From contig WTAX01000348.1 of assembly GCA_013139395.1 (NCBI GenBank), positions 1 to 5,155 on the forward strand: DNA of 5,155 bases, read 5' to 3'. Below the pieces are notes generated by a model. That model did not search any database, had not been told where the DNA came from, and was given only the letters and a program-made list of their open reading frames with translations. Below are positions 1 to 5,155 of this stretch, piece after piece; position 1 is the first letter of the stretch; each line of letters starts with the position of its first letter. Source of the DNA: Gammaproteobacteria bacterium (lineage in GTDB: Bacteria; Pseudomonadota; Gammaproteobacteria; GRL18). The position numbers and the translations under genes are program-made.

Positions 1-13
1 GAGATTACCAATA

Positions 14-63
14 TCTAGGGATAAAGTAGATACTCAAACAAATTCCTAGAATTGAAGTTTTTT
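14..63. repeat. Short inverted repeat with following T-run
   Basis: TCTAGG (14-19) and CCTAGA (45-50) are perfect 6-base inverted copies with a 25-base loop, followed seven bases later by six T residues (58-63). It could be a weak terminator for an unseen gene to the left, but the stem is short and the loop long. The first 167 bases otherwise hold no gene I can support. Confidence 0.2.
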
Positions 64-87
64 CATATTCATTTCAGGTTGGAATGC

Positions 88-110
88 TATAGTTAAAATA
101 CAATATAAAA
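88..110 (+). promoter_or_regulatory. Possible promoter region of the redox operon
   Basis: This AT-rich stretch contains several -10-like hexamers: TAAAAT (94-99), TACAAT (99-104) and TATAAA (104-109). None has a good -35 box at 16-18 bases; TTGGAA (79-84) sits 19 bases before TATAAA. A GCCC/GGGC hairpin (126-129 with 138-141) would lie in the leader. The operon needs a promoter here or further left, but the exact site is a guess and an activator-dependent promoter is possible. Confidence 0.25.
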
Positions 111-167
111 GCATTGCTCAATTCTGCCCATTCAAGCGGGCGAGACATTGAAAGATAGGTATGAATT

Positions 168-1451
168 ATGACGACTGGCACTCTTGCGTTGATCATTCTT
201 GGTGTGATTTTGGCACAAGTTGCTATTGTTATGTTGCTCACAATATATCGCCGCAAGCGTGAATATCAGGAACTGGATACATCAAAGGATGCTTCATCAG
301 CAATTGTTCCCACACCATCATCCTTAGTATCGAAACACGCTGCAGAGACATTTGCATCTGGTTCTACATGGGAGGGATACAGAGAGTTCTCATTGCAGCG
401 CAGAGAATTTGAGGATAATAACCAGTGTATCTGCTCTTTTTATCTGGTGCCGCTCGACGGTAAACCTCTGCCTGTCTTCAATCCAGGCCAGTTTCTAACC
501 TTTAAATTGTTGCTTGAAGATCCACTTACTCACGAATCCAAAACAGTAATACGTTGTTATTCTCTCTCTGATGCTCCTCGGCCTGACTACTATAGAATAT
601 CGATCAAACGGGTTCCTGCTCCCGCCAGTCATCCTGATATACCACCCGGCCTTTCCTCCAGTTTCTTTCATGATCATGTTCAGGAAGGCAGCAAGGTTTT
701 AGTCAAGGCACCATCTGGTCATTTTCATCTGATGGCAAATGAACTTTTGCCCATTGTATTGATAGGTGGTGGTATCGGTATCACCCCAATGTTAAGCATT
801 CTTAACACGGTGCTGGAGCGAGAAGTAAACACTGAGGTGTGGCTCTATTACGGTATACGTAATGGTGATGAACATATCATGAAGACACATCTGCAGACAC
901 TTGCCGGAGCACATGATAACTTCCACCTGCACGTCTGCTACAGCGCTCCCAATGAAAGTGATATTGAAGGTGTTGATTTTCAGCACAGCGCCAGGGTTGA
1001 TCTTCCGCTGCTACGAGCCACTCTTAAATTGATGCGCTATCAGTTCTATGTTTGCGGCCCCAAGCCAATGATGGAGAGCCTTGTACCTGGTCTGGAGGAT
1101 TGGGGGGTAAATTCTGATGACATTTACTATGAATCCTTTGGTCCTGCTACGTTGAAAAAACACAAGAAAACAACACCGGTAATAAGTGGTGAACATCCCA
1201 TTAATATCACCTTTAGCCAAACGGGTAAAAGTATCCTATGGGATTCTGCTGCAGATTCTCTCTTGGAATTTGCTGAAGCCAACGATATTGAAGTGGAGTC
1301 GGGCTGCCGTGCCGGCAGTTGTGGTTCCTGCCAGACAGCAGTGAAAGCCGGTGAAGTTGACTATAATCAAGAACCTGATGCGGATGTTTCTCCAGGGCAC
1401 TGTCTGTTATGTATTTCTAAACCGAAGAACGACCTGACATTGGAGCTTTAG
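168..1451 (+). CDS. Membrane-anchored FAD/NAD(P)H oxidoreductase with C-terminal [2Fe-2S] ferredoxin domain
   Basis: This 427-residue protein probably passes electrons between NAD(P)H and a membrane partner through FAD and a [2Fe-2S] cluster. Residues 5-26 form one transmembrane helix followed by YRRKRE, which places the rest in the cytoplasm. A ferredoxin-reductase FAD domain covers about 75-190, with the FAD motif RCYSLSDAP (129-137). The NAD-binding domain covers about 191-325, with GGGIGITPM (200-208) and YVCGPKPMM (294-302). The C-terminal ferredoxin domain (about 343-427) has cluster ligands C380, C385, C388 and C415. The domain order FAD-NAD-[2Fe-2S] matches Hcr and the phthalate dioxygenase reductase group and is the reverse of NqrF. 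AGG at 157-159 sits eight bases before the ATG. The gene opens an operon with a heme membrane protein and an octaheme cytochrome, so I infer that it feeds, or is fed by, those proteins. NADH versus NADPH preference cannot be told. Confidence 0.9.
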   Translation: MTTGTLALIILGVILAQVAIVMLLTIYRRKREYQELDTSKDASSAIVPTPSSLVSKHAAETFASGSTWEGYREFSLQRREFEDNNQCICSFYLVPLDGKPLPVFNPGQFLTFKLLLEDPLTHESKTVIRCYSLSDAPRPDYYRISIKRVPAPASHPDIPPGLSSSFFHDHVQEGSKVLVKAPSGHFHLMANELLPIVLIGGGIGITPMLSILNTVLEREVNTEVWLYYGIRNGDEHIMKTHLQTLAGAHDNFHLHVCYSAPNESDIEGVDFQHSARVDLPLLRATLKLMRYQFYVCGPKPMMESLVPGLEDWGVNSDDIYYESFGPATLKKHKKTTPVISGEHPINITFSQTGKSILWDSAADSLLEFAEANDIEVESGCRAGSCGSCQTAVKAGEVDYNQEPDADVSPGHCLLCISKPKNDLTLEL

Positions 1452-1460
1452 GAAATTACC

Positions 1461-2039
1461 ATGGAACGATCACTCATACGTAAAGAAGTCACTCCCTTCC
1501 TGGTGATGTTCGGTTCGCTGATTGTAGCGACCATGATCATTGATGCCTTGCTGCACCAGTTTGAACTGGTTTGGATTGGACGCTATCTGGGCATACCTGG
1601 AACCATTCTGATACTGCTGTCGTTCTTTTACTCAATGCGCAAGCGTAAGCTCATCCATTTTGGCAAACCCAAAAACATGCTTATCCTGCATGAAACACTC
1701 ACCTGGACTGGTGCATTGATGATTCTGGTGCATGCGGGGATCCACATTTACGCTATCCTTCCATGGCTGGCCCTGATTGCCATGTTGATCAATGTCATTA
1801 GCGGTATGACAGGTAAATATCTTCTGGATCGCTCACGTCGTTTCCTTGCCGAAAAGAAAACGATTTATTTACAGCAGGGTCTGTCTGAAGAAATGGCTGA
1901 AAAGAAACTGTTCTGGGATGCAACGACTTTTGATCTGATGAAAAAATGGCGTACGGTGCATTTGCCTATTTCACTGGCTTTTTCCGTGCTTGGGATTACC
2001 CACATTCTTAGCATCTTTCTTTTTTGGGAATGGATATGA
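1461..2039 (+). CDS. Small b-heme membrane protein, ferric reductase/NOX-like
   Basis: This 192-residue integral membrane protein has about five helices (near 12-31, 42-59, 73-99, 100-118 and 165-190). H77 and H91 lie 14 residues apart in helix three, and H167 and H181 lie 14 apart in helix five. In the ferric reductase/NADPH oxidase family, two histidines on each of two helices hold two stacked b hemes, so I infer a two-heme transmembrane electron path. A basic, hydrophilic stretch (about 120-164) between helices four and five, with DRSRRF and EKK, is probably cytoplasmic and may dock the reductase. The family relation rests on topology and histidine spacing, not on alignment; a cytochrome b561-like fold is the alternative. 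AGGA (1450-1453) overlaps the stop of the reductase gene and sits seven bases before the ATG, so the two are probably translated together. The FAD and NAD domains usual in this family are missing here but supplied by the preceding gene. Confidence 0.8.
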   Translation: MERSLIRKEVTPFLVMFGSLIVATMIIDALLHQFELVWIGRYLGIPGTILILLSFFYSMRKRKLIHFGKPKNMLILHETLTWTGALMILVHAGIHIYAILPWLALIAMLINVISGMTGKYLLDRSRRFLAEKKTIYLQQGLSEEMAEKKLFWDATTFDLMKKWRTVHLPISLAFSVLGITHILSIFLFWEWI

Positions 2040-2833
2040 AAAATAATACGGTTCTTTTTATTGTTGCTGTTAATCTGTTCATCCTTGTCCTGCTGGCAAT
2101 ATTTGTTCCACATCTGATGATCAGTCCAGGCAAGCCCATTGATGCTCATACCGAACTTACCACGGATTGCTTTGCCTGCCATACAGCATTTTTCGGCAGC
2201 AGTCCTGAAAAATGTATTGCCTGCCACAAAGTAGCAGAGATTGGTTTAAAAACCACTGAAGGCTTAGCCATCGCTAAGGAGAAGAAGAATGTTGCCTTCC
2301 ACCAGACATTAATTGAGGAGGATTGTATCGCCTGCCACAGCGATCACAAGGGTGTGAAAGCTTTCCGTCCCATCAGCCAGTTTTCTCATCAACTATTGGA
2401 GCTAAAGCTGCAGAAAGAATGTAACAACTGTCACGTTAATCCAGATGATGCTCTGCACCGAGAGATCAAAGGCAATTGTGGACAGTGCCATACTCAGGAA
2501 GACTGGCTGCCAGCCACCTTTGCTCATGAAAAATATTTCCGTTTTGATCGTGATCATCAGACCGAGTGTGAAACTTGCCACATCAATAATGACTATGCTG
2601 ATTATACCTGTTATGGCTGTCACGAACACTCTCGATCTAAGATCCGTGAAGAGCATGTAGAAGAGGGGATTTATGACTATGAGATCTGTGTGGAGTGTCA
2701 TCGTAGCGGTGATGAAGATGAAGCAGAGCGTATTTGGAAGACAAAACGCTTTGAAGCAAGAAAGTTAAGACCATTTGAGATTAATCAGTACAAAAAAAGA
2801 AAAGACAAACATCACGACGATGATGATGACTAA
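2036..2833 (+). CDS. Membrane-anchored octaheme c-type cytochrome (cytochrome c3-like)
   Basis: This 265-residue protein has eight CXXCH heme attachment motifs starting at C45, C60, C97, C129, C148, C178, C192 and C218. Residues 5-27 form an uncleaved-looking N-terminal helix, so the heme domain should sit in the periplasm tethered to the inner membrane. At least nine other histidines (38, 89, 104, 118, 141, 164, 174, 198, 207) could serve as distal ligands, enough for bis-histidine coordination of every heme, as in class III cytochromes. The tail from about 228 is charged and ends in KKRKDKHH followed by five aspartates. I chose the ATG at 2036 because it overlaps the stop of the preceding gene (ATGA) and GGGA lies six bases upstream; an in-frame ATG at 2030 would add two residues. 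It probably accepts electrons from, or donates them to, the b-heme protein. The terminal substrate is unknown and no catalytic heme variant is visible. Confidence 0.9.
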   Translation: MKNNTVLFIVAVNLFILVLLAIFVPHLMISPGKPIDAHTELTTDCFACHTAFFGSSPEKCIACHKVAEIGLKTTEGLAIAKEKKNVAFHQTLIEEDCIACHSDHKGVKAFRPISQFSHQLLELKLQKECNNCHVNPDDALHREIKGNCGQCHTQEDWLPATFAHEKYFRFDRDHQTECETCHINNDYADYTCYGCHEHSRSKIREEHVEEGIYDYEICVECHRSGDEDEAERIWKTKRFEARKLRPFEINQYKKRKDKHHDDDDD

Positions 2834-2842
2834 AAATGTATT

Positions 2843-2874
2843 AGGTGGCGTTATTGTTATTTCTTACTCCACCT
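2843..2874. repeat. Inverted repeat between cytochrome and EF-hand genes
   Basis: AGGTGG (2843-2848) and CCACCT (2869-2874) are perfect inverted copies around a 20-base AT-rich loop, starting ten bases after the cytochrome stop. No T-run follows directly, so it is a poor intrinsic terminator. It might stabilise the upstream message or reduce read-through into the EF-hand gene. The left arm also resembles a ribosome binding site, but no usable start follows it. Confidence 0.3.
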
Positions 2875-2909
2875 TATCCTGTATTAGCTTCTTTATTTAG
2901 GAGAAAATG

Positions 2910-3221
2910 ATGAACATTATTAAAACAAAGAAAAATTTCATTCGGTTATTTTTTATACCATCCTTACTGGTGTTATTAATTAATTCTTTACCGTATGCCA
3001 GTGCAGATGGCGGTGGTACCTATTCTGTCTATGACACGGATACAGATGGCTATTTGGATAGAACTGAATATGAGAAATTTTATGACGCAAAACGAAAACG
3101 CTCCGGCACTTTAGATAGCTGGACATTTGATACTGTTGACTCAGATAGAGATAATAAAATTTCAGAACAGGAAATGGTTGATGCATTAATAAAAGATATG
3201 AAGCGAAAGAAACAAAAATAA
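2910..3221 (+). CDS. Small secreted protein with two EF-hands
   Basis: This 103-residue protein starts with a basic N-terminus and hydrophobic helix (about 10-27) and a likely signal peptidase site after A32 (YASA). The mature part, about 71 residues, has two canonical EF-hand calcium loops. The first is residues 42-53, with D42, D44, D46, G47, D50 and E53. The second is 77-88, with D77, D79, D81, S85 and E88, but asparagine replaces the usual glycine at loop position six. The C-terminus is rich in lysine. AGGAG (2899-2903) is six bases from the ATG at 2910 and only three from an adjacent ATG at 2907, so 2910 is preferred. It follows the octaheme cytochrome by 76 bases on the same strand and may be cotranscribed. 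I infer a periplasmic calcium-binding role; a structural or regulatory link to the cytochrome is speculative. The specific protein is not one I recognise. Confidence 0.85.
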   Translation: MNIIKTKKNFIRLFFIPSLLVLLINSLPYASADGGGTYSVYDTDTDGYLDRTEYEKFYDAKRKRSGTLDSWTFDTVDSDRDNKISEQEMVDALIKDMKRKKQK

Positions 3222-3240
3222 AATTTTTAAGCTAACACCG

Positions 3241-3285
3241 GTTCATCAATCAAGTCATTTACCGATGTTCGTAGATGAACTGACT
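3241..3285. terminator. Possible shared hairpin between convergent genes
   Basis: GTTCATC (3241-3247) pairs with GATGAAC (3274-3280), and a competing pair AGTCA (3253-3257) with TGACT (3281-3285) overlaps it. This is the only notable structure in the 68 bases separating the EF-hand and radical SAM stops. No clean T-run follows on the + strand; on the - strand a T-rich stretch occurs only about 15 bases later. A bidirectional terminator is plausible by position but weak by sequence. Confidence 0.25.
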
Positions 3286-3289
3286 AGTA

Positions 3290-4258
3290 TTACAAATTCA
3301 CCAACATATCTCCTTGACAGGTATTGAGTGCAAGTAGCCGGTCTTCAATCATTTGCGTGGGGCGCATCTTTTCTTTCGTCCATTGCGGAGCGATGAGTTC
3401 ATCCCAGCGGCTGGCGACTGCGGCGAGACGCTGCACGGCAATATCAGGTGATAAGTGCTGTAAAAACAAGATCACTTTTTCAATATATTCATCCAGTTCA
3501 ACAGGCTGGAATTCTCCTTTTTGGTACATTTCAGCCAAGGGTGTTTTCGTTAAGACATGCAGATTATGTAGTTTGACATTGGAGACAGGGAGTTCATTGA
3601 TGATCTGTGCTGTTTGAATAATTTCATCATCGGTTTCATCGGGTAAACCAAACATAAGATGTATACCGGTATCAACGCCAGTGTGCTCATGTAATTTATT
3701 AATGGCATCATAGCCTCGCTGGACATCATGACCACGCTGCAGGAAGGTCAGATGATGATCAAAAAAGCTTTGCAGTCCTAATTCAACCATTACGTAATGG
3801 CTCTCATGAGTTTTTTTAAGCAAGGGTAATATTCGTGCGGGCAGACAGTCGGGGCGTGTGCCTAAAACGACACCTTCTATATTATCTTCTGCTAAAGCGA
3901 TTTCAAATCGTTCTTCGAGCTGGCTAACACGATCAAAGGTATTCGTATAAGACTGAAAATAAACGAGGAACTTTTTGGCTTTGTAACGCTTCGCAATTTT
4001 GTCCCGGTTGATAATGATCTGCTCTTTAAGTGCCTTATCTCGTTCCAGATGGTAGGCGGCAGAACCCCATTCGTCACAAAAAATGCATAATGGCATACGG
4101 CTATTGGGCTGACGATTGGGACAGCTTTCCGCGATGCTGACAGACACCTTATAGACCTTTTCACCAAAACGATTTTTATAAAACTGGCTAATGGGAAAAT
4201 AGCGATGATTGCCCCAGTTGCTGAAGTCGGTTTTTTTATTCAAACAATAGATACTCAA
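3290..4258 (-). CDS. TIGR01212/YhcC-like radical SAM protein
   Basis: This 322-residue radical SAM enzyme should bind a [4Fe-4S] cluster and cleave S-adenosylmethionine. The cluster cysteines are C46, C58 and C61, in the long Cx11Cx2C spacing of the TIGR01212 family rather than the usual CxxxCxxC. Other family-like blocks are FGEKVYK (31-37), YFQSYTNTF (100-108), GTRPDC (133-138), ELGLQ (159-163), RGHD (175-178), HLMFGLPDE (200-208) and KLHNLHV (229-235). The length is close to that of E. coli YhcC (about 310). The substrate is not established; a Bacillus relative, YtqA, has been linked to tRNA wobble-uridine modification, which is only a hint here. The start is taken as TTG at 4258, one base after the tetR-family stop: no ATG occurs before residue 55, and the conserved region begins near W15. 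The ribosome binding site is poor (AAAGG about 14 bases away), which suggests coupling to translation of the regulator. The segment between C46 and C58 lacks the common DGT..G.GG residues. Confidence 0.88.
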   Translation of the reverse strand: MSIYCLNKKTDFSNWGNHRYFPISQFYKNRFGEKVYKVSVSIAESCPNRQPNSRMPLCIFCDEWGSAAYHLERDKALKEQIIINRDKIAKRYKAKKFLVYFQSYTNTFDRVSQLEERFEIALAEDNIEGVVLGTRPDCLPARILPLLKKTHESHYVMVELGLQSFFDHHLTFLQRGHDVQRGYDAINKLHEHTGVDTGIHLMFGLPDETDDEIIQTAQIINELPVSNVKLHNLHVLTKTPLAEMYQKGEFQPVELDEYIEKVILFLQHLSPDIAVQRLAAVASRWDELIAPQWTKEKMRPTQMIEDRLLALNTCQGDMLVNL

Positions 4259-4259
4259 A

Positions 4260-4859
4260 CTATGATGCCCAGCCTTTGATAAAATGCTTAACTAGTGATT
4301 CAATCAATTCTTCTGAGCTGCAGGCAGAGTTAGCAAAAAGATTGTTATTAATCGATAGTGTGCAGATACCATGTACACTGCTCCACAGTACCCGGCTGGT
4401 TTTAGTGATTTCAAGCTGTGATTTATCGGGAGTGATATCTTTAAGCTGGACTTCAATTAAAGAAAAAAGCGCATTAGCCCGACTGAGATACCAGTCGGGC
4501 AGTTCTTTATCGGTCAAAACATTGCTGTCAAAGATTAATTCCCACAATCCGGGATGAGTGTGAGCAAATTGCAGATAAAGATTAGCATAAGCGAGAATAT
4601 TTTGTTCTGCATCCTGTGTGCTGAGCTTAAGTTTTTGACAGTCCTGATAAAGAATGGCTAATGTCCGGGCATTAACATGTAAGAGTAAGTCTGGCAGGTT
4701 TTCAAAAATCTGATACAGTGTGCCGACGGTATAGCCCATTTTCGTGGCAATTTGCCGGGTACTGAGTTCGCTGGCAGATTTTTCATTGAGCAGTTCTTCA
4801 GTTGATTTGAGTGCTAATTCTTTAAGTTCTTCTCGTGAGTGATCGCTGCGTCTGGCCAT
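4260..4859 (-). CDS. TetR-family transcriptional regulator with WHG-type C-terminal domain
   Basis: This 199-residue regulator has an N-terminal TetR DNA-binding domain (about 10-57), with the helix-turn-helix near 33-52 (STRQIATKMGYTVGTLYQIF). The C-terminal ligand domain (about 75-195) contains LWSSVHGI (158-165), the W...HG signature of the WHG-type TetR C-terminal family. I chose the ATG at 4859, giving MARRSDHSREE, because this matches the usual N-terminus of the subfamily and GGA lies just upstream. An in-frame ATG at 4883 would add eight residues but has no visible ribosome binding site. The gene ends one base before the radical SAM start, so the pair is probably one transcript. The regulator likely represses its own promoter and perhaps a neighbouring operon; no clear operator palindrome was found. 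The ligand is unknown. Confidence 0.92.
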   Translation of the reverse strand: MARRSDHSREELKELALKSTEELLNEKSASELSTRQIATKMGYTVGTLYQIFENLPDLLLHVNARTLAILYQDCQKLKLSTQDAEQNILAYANLYLQFAHTHPGLWELIFDSNVLTDKELPDWYLSRANALFSLIEVQLKDITPDKSQLEITKTSRVLWSSVHGICTLSINNNLFANSACSSEELIESLVKHFIKGWAS

Positions 4860-4919
4860 TTTTTTTCCAATATCAAAGTGCATTTAAAGCGGTTTGTCAG
4901 ATAAATTCAACAATGCTTA

Positions 4920-4948
4920 ATAATTACTCTAAAACTGCTTTTTGTCAA
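4920..4948 (-). promoter_or_regulatory. Probable sigma70 promoter for the TetR-radical SAM pair
   Basis: On the - strand a perfect -35 TTGACA (4948-4943) is followed, after exactly 17 bases, by AATTAT (4925-4920), which matches four of six -10 positions. Transcription would start near 4913, about 54 bases before the ATG at 4859. TTTGTCA occurs both at the -35 (4942-4948) and in the leader (near 4893-4899) as a direct repeat. That could be part of an autoregulatory site, but it is too short to be sure. Confidence 0.55.
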
Positions 4949-5020
4949 TACTTACTTACGGAGTGATCTATTATCAAAAGGGTGAAAAGAATGCGGCTGA
5001 TGCTGGAGGTAGGGGATTCG

Positions 5021-5061
5021 ATAGGCCGGATTAAACTGTTTTTGGCAGTCACCCAGCCTAT
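5021..5061. repeat. Nested inverted repeat between NapC-like and TetR genes
   Basis: ATAGGC (5021-5026) and GCCTAT (5056-5061) form a perfect outer stem. ACTG (5035-5038) and CAGT (5046-5049) form an inner stem with a seven-base loop, and GG (5028-5029) can pair with CC (5053-5054) between them. The 41-base structure begins 14 bases beyond the NapC-like stop, read on the - strand. Position suits a 3' end hairpin of that gene, but no T-run follows on the - strand. An operator or the end of a small mobile repeat is also possible. Confidence 0.4.
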
Positions 5062-5066
5062 GAATA

Positions 5067-5101
5067 ATGCAGAGTCTACTTCTTATGCAGACCTACTTTT
5101 T
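5067..5101. repeat. Imperfect tandem repeat, about 18 bases, two copies
   Basis: ATGCAGAGTCTACTTCTT (5067-5084) is followed directly by ATGCAGACCTACTTTTT (5085-5101), differing by a one-base indel and a few substitutions. The copies span the 3' end and stop codon of the NapC-like gene on the - strand, so a small duplication may have set that protein's last residues. Confidence 0.4.
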
Positions 5102-5155
5102 CAGCTTTAGCTTTCCAGCCGGCAGGAAGATGATGTGAAATTCCCTTGTGACAAC
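5076..5155 (-). CDS. C-terminal end of a NapC/NirT-like multiheme cytochrome c (partial)
   Basis: Reading the - strand from the right edge gives 25 codons and a TAG stop (5078-5076). The fragment starts with CHKGISHHLP, the second cysteine and histidine of a CXXCH heme site followed by residues typical of the final heme motif of NapC/NirT/TorC cytochromes (CIDCHKGIAHxLP from memory). It then runs through AGWKAKAEK to a basic end, HKK. The NapC/NirT family consists of membrane-anchored tetraheme quinol dehydrogenases that feed periplasmic reductases. The first cysteine of the motif and the rest of the gene lie outside the window, so the number of hemes is unknown. Another multiheme cytochrome with the same terminal motif is the main alternative. 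It lies on the same strand as the TetR gene, 216 bases upstream of it, and whether it belongs to the same transcript is not clear. Confidence 0.7.
   Translation of the reverse strand, partial: CHKGISHHLPAGWKAKAEKVGLHKK

Noticed and set aside
168..1451. NqrF (sodium-pumping NADH dehydrogenase subunit) for gene 1
   Set aside because: NqrF also has an N-terminal helix but carries its [2Fe-2S] domain before the FAD domain; here the ferredoxin domain is C-terminal and no other nqr genes are present.
1865..2227. A 120-codon - strand frame across the membrane protein/cytochrome junction
   Set aside because: It is antisense to two well-supported genes and crosses their ATGA overlap; there is no domain or ribosome binding site to support it.
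3324..3617. A 97-codon + strand frame opposite the radical SAM gene
   Set aside because: It is a shadow of a gene with clear family motifs and has no recognisable domain.
28..4260. A shared 13-base word TAGATACTCAAAC at about 27-39 and 4248-4260
   Set aside because: A match of this length is not very unlikely by chance in 5 kb of AT-rich DNA, and one copy lies in coding sequence.
4880..4990. A clear palindromic operator for the TetR-family regulator
   Set aside because: Only short direct repeats (TTTGTCA, GTAAGTAAG) are visible; no inverted repeat of operator length overlaps the promoter.
4991..5110. A 39-codon + strand frame from ATG at 4991
   Set aside because: It has only a weak GGGTGAAAAGA upstream, runs over an inverted repeat, and is antisense to the NapC-like fragment, which has recognisable family residues.

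Overview
The window looks like a piece of a proteobacterial chromosome, most likely from a gammaproteobacterium. The grounds are a YhcC-type radical SAM protein, a WHG-type TetR regulator and a NapC/NirT-like cytochrome tail, plus moderately AT-rich DNA. I cannot name a genus. There are seven protein-coding features (one partial), no RNA genes, no transposase and no CRISPR array.

Left half, + strand (about 168-3221): a tightly packed redox operon. Gene 1 is a membrane-anchored FAD/NAD(P)H reductase with a C-terminal plant-type [2Fe-2S] domain. Gene 2 is a small five-helix membrane protein whose histidine pairs (H77/H91 and H167/H181, each 14 residues apart) match the two-heme arrangement of the ferric reductase/NADPH oxidase membrane domain. 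Gene 3 is a membrane-anchored cytochrome with eight CXXCH motifs. The gene 2 ribosome binding site overlaps the gene 1 stop, and genes 2 and 3 overlap by ATGA. The simplest reading is one wire across the membrane: NAD(P)H, FAD, [2Fe-2S], two b hemes, eight c hemes in the periplasm, or the reverse. A small secreted protein with two canonical EF-hands follows 76 bases later.

Right half, - strand (3290-4859): a WHG-type TetR regulator followed one base later by a TIGR01212/YhcC-like radical SAM gene with a TTG start. A plausible sigma70 promoter precedes the regulator. This pair converges on the redox operon.

Right edge, - strand (5076-5155): the last 25 codons of a gene ending in a NapC/NirT-like heme motif, so at least one more multiheme cytochrome gene lies just outside. 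The 216 bases between it and the regulator hold a nested inverted repeat and the regulator promoter.

The most interesting item is the three-gene electron conduit, which resembles an NADPH oxidase/ferric reductase split into subunits and wired to an octaheme cytochrome, with a calcium-binding-type protein next to it.
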